Part shown: piece after piece, positions 62,843 through 64,000 of the stretch
How the letters are laid out: every line of letters begins with the position of its first letter
How positions within the stretch are numbered: position 1 is the first letter of the stretch
Assembly: GCA_019636565.1 (NCBI GenBank)
Contig: JAHBXG010000021.1
Coordinates: forward strand, 1 to 64,000
DNA from: Phycisphaeraceae bacterium
GTDB lineage: Bacteria > Planctomycetota > Phycisphaerae > Phycisphaerales > UBA1924
Direction: 5' to 3'
DNA: 64,000 nucleotides
Notes under the pieces: model-generated
Databases searched by the model: none
What the model was told of the DNA's origin: nothing
What the model saw: only the letters and a program-made list of their open reading frames with translations
Translations under genes and position numbers: made by a program

Positions 62843-63904
62843 TCATGCGGTCTCGGCGCCCGCCTCGGTGAGGTTCGCGGCAACAAAGCTCACTTCCTCG
62901 AGGCGACGGGCGATGACATCGTTGACGCCGCTGCTGACAAACCGGCGGCAATTGCGGATCGCGTTCTTGATCGTCTTGGCTTCGCTGCTGCCGTGTGCGA
63001 TGAACATCGCGCCGTTCACGCCCAGGAGCGGCGCGCCCCCGTATTCGTGGTAGTCGTTCTTCTTCCAGATCTGTTTGAACACCGGTTCGATCTGGAGCAT
63101 CAGGCCCGGGTCCTGCGTCATGATCTCCGTCGCGAGCGCGGAAAAGATCGATTTCGCGAGGCCTTCGGCCATTTTCAGAAGGGTGTTGCCGACAAAGCCG
63201 TCTGTCACGATCACGTCCGCGTTGCCGTCGAATAGATCGCGGCCCTCGACATAGCCGACGTAGTTCAGCCCGGGCGTTGCCCTCAGGAGATCACGCGTCT
63301 GCTTCACCGTGTCGGTGCCCTTGGCCTCTTCGCTTCCGATGTTCATCTGCGCGACGCGCGGATTCTCGATACCGTGCACAATGCGTGCGAGTTCCGCCGC
63401 CATTACGCCGTACTGCCAGAGGTGCGTGGGCTTGGGCTCGGGGTTCGCGCCGCAATCGATCATCACGACCGGGCCCTTGAATGCCGGGACGGTCACCGCG
63501 ATGCCTGGGCGGTGCACCTTGGGCAGACGCTTCATGTGCATGATGCCGGCGGAAACGCACGCTCCGGTATTGCCGGCGCTGAGCACCACATCGGCGCGGG
63601 CGCTGGGGCCGGATTCCGGCGCCTTCTCGCTGCCCAACAGCGCCATCTTGACGATTGAACTTTCCTTCTTCGAACGCACCGCCTTGGCGGGGCTTTCTTC
63701 CATGCCGATCATGTCGGGCGCATGTTCGATCTCGATCCGCTCGTCGTGGACCGCCCGGTCGGTCAGGTAATCCTGAATGAGATCGCGGGGTCCGACCAGA
63801 ATGAGCCGGTCATCGCGCCCGAGATCTTCGAGTGCCGCCACGCAACCCTTCAATATCGCGTCCGGGGCGTGATCGCCACCCATGACGTCAACGGCGATTC
63901 GCAT
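62843..63904 (-). CDS. plsX: Phosphate acyltransferase
   Basis: The 353-residue enzyme makes acyl-phosphate from acyl-ACP for phospholipid synthesis. The opening MRIAVDVMGGDHAPDAILKG and the segments DVVLSAGNTGACVSAG, IAVTVPAFKGPVVMIDCGAN, DVIVTDGFVGNTLLKMAEG and YGGAPLLGVNGAMFIAHGSS are all characteristic of PlsX. AGGA lies eight bases before ATG 63904. It opens the visible fab cluster; rpmF, its usual upstream neighbour, is not recognisable in the last 96 bases of the window. Confidence 0.95.
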   Translation of the reverse strand: MRIAVDVMGGDHAPDAILKGCVAALEDLGRDDRLILVGPRDLIQDYLTDRAVHDERIEIEHAPDMIGMEESPAKAVRSKKESSIVKMALLGSEKAPESGPSARADVVLSAGNTGACVSAGIMHMKRLPKVHRPGIAVTVPAFKGPVVMIDCGANPEPKPTHLWQYGVMAAELARIVHGIENPRVAQMNIGSEEAKGTDTVKQTRDLLRATPGLNYVGYVEGRDLFDGNADVIVTDGFVGNTLLKMAEGLAKSIFSALATEIMTQDPGLMLQIEPVFKQIWKKNDYHEYGGAPLLGVNGAMFIAHGSSEAKTIKNAIRNCRRFVSSGVNDVIARRLEEVSFVAANLTEAGAETA

Positions 63905-64000
63905 CGACCGGTTCCTGCTTCGTGGAAAGCCTTCTCAGACCCACCCACATCTGGCTGGTTGAATGGAAAGACGCGACCAGAAATCCGTGCATCAGTTCTT

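Noticed and set aside
63905..64000. Search for rpmF upstream of plsX
   Set aside because: The last 96 bases on the minus strand show no zinc-binding or L32-like sequence; the true upstream gene lies outside the window.

Overview
The window is GC-rich, gene-dense DNA that reads as a member of the Planctomycetota, most likely class Phycisphaerae. Inferred pointers are: at least ten secreted proteins ending in a paired 'CPADLNxDGxVDDxDF..AYNxLLCP' calcium-loop module (the GC-type dockerin common in that class), PEP-CTERM-like tails of the form PAPS/PTPA + hydrophobic stretch + RRRR, a family of small membrane proteins with a terminal CGYxL...CPECG zinc ribbon, a eukaryote-type glycogen branching enzyme, a formylglycine sulfatase, and ATP synthase beta and sucC genes standing alone outside their usual operons. 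No phage, insertion sequence, CRISPR array, rRNA or tRNA gene was seen. One tmRNA gene is present.

Layout. 1-900: the end of a terpene-cyclase-like repeat protein and a CoA-binding protein. 923-5698: four secreted proteins on the minus strand (a WGENVGW-repeat protein, two tandem beta-helix paralogues, an Ig-like protein), three of these four being separated by short gaps. 6110-6455: ssrA. 6579-16301: metabolism and transport (MFS, branching enzyme with a class V aminotransferase, YeiH exporter, carbamoyltransferase, glycosyltransferase). 15041-36303: the main secretome region, with HAF-type, propeller, PEP-CTERM-like and DUF4082 proteins and a very repetitive collagen-like protein. 36895-49499: cytochrome b561, an S74-type protein, a SYLF protein, cardiolipin synthase, sulfatase, lipoprotein protease, sucC, N-acetyltransferase, a seven-bladed propeller and a peroxiredoxin-like protein. 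49982-51421: a lone atpD behind an unusual structured leader. 51548-59383: dockerin-type protein, small enzymes, two acetyltransferases and an S9 peptidase. 59391-63904: the fatty-acid/phospholipid cluster plsX-fabH-fabD-(lipoprotein)-fabG on the minus strand.

How the parts work together. The fab cluster starts fatty acid and phospholipid synthesis (PlsX, FabH, FabD, FabG); acpP is not next to fabG. The secreted proteins share one C-terminal module, which suggests a common export or anchoring route, but no cohesin-like partner is recognisable here. A regulator-like gene (27934-29229) is divergent from a PEP-CTERM-like gene and the two promoters flank inverted TGTCAA/TTGACA motifs.

The most interesting signals are: (i) a set of genes whose start codon lies 5-7 bases after a TAnnnT hexamer, pointing to leaderless mRNAs; (ii) the leader of the orphan atpD, where one arm can pair with either of two upstream arms; (iii) the palindromic operator between the divergent promoters at 27820-27910; (iv) the shared dockerin-type tail system; (v) the collagen-like gene with sixteen occurrences of a 108-base repeat. 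All functional assignments rest on reading protein motifs by eye; no database search was run.
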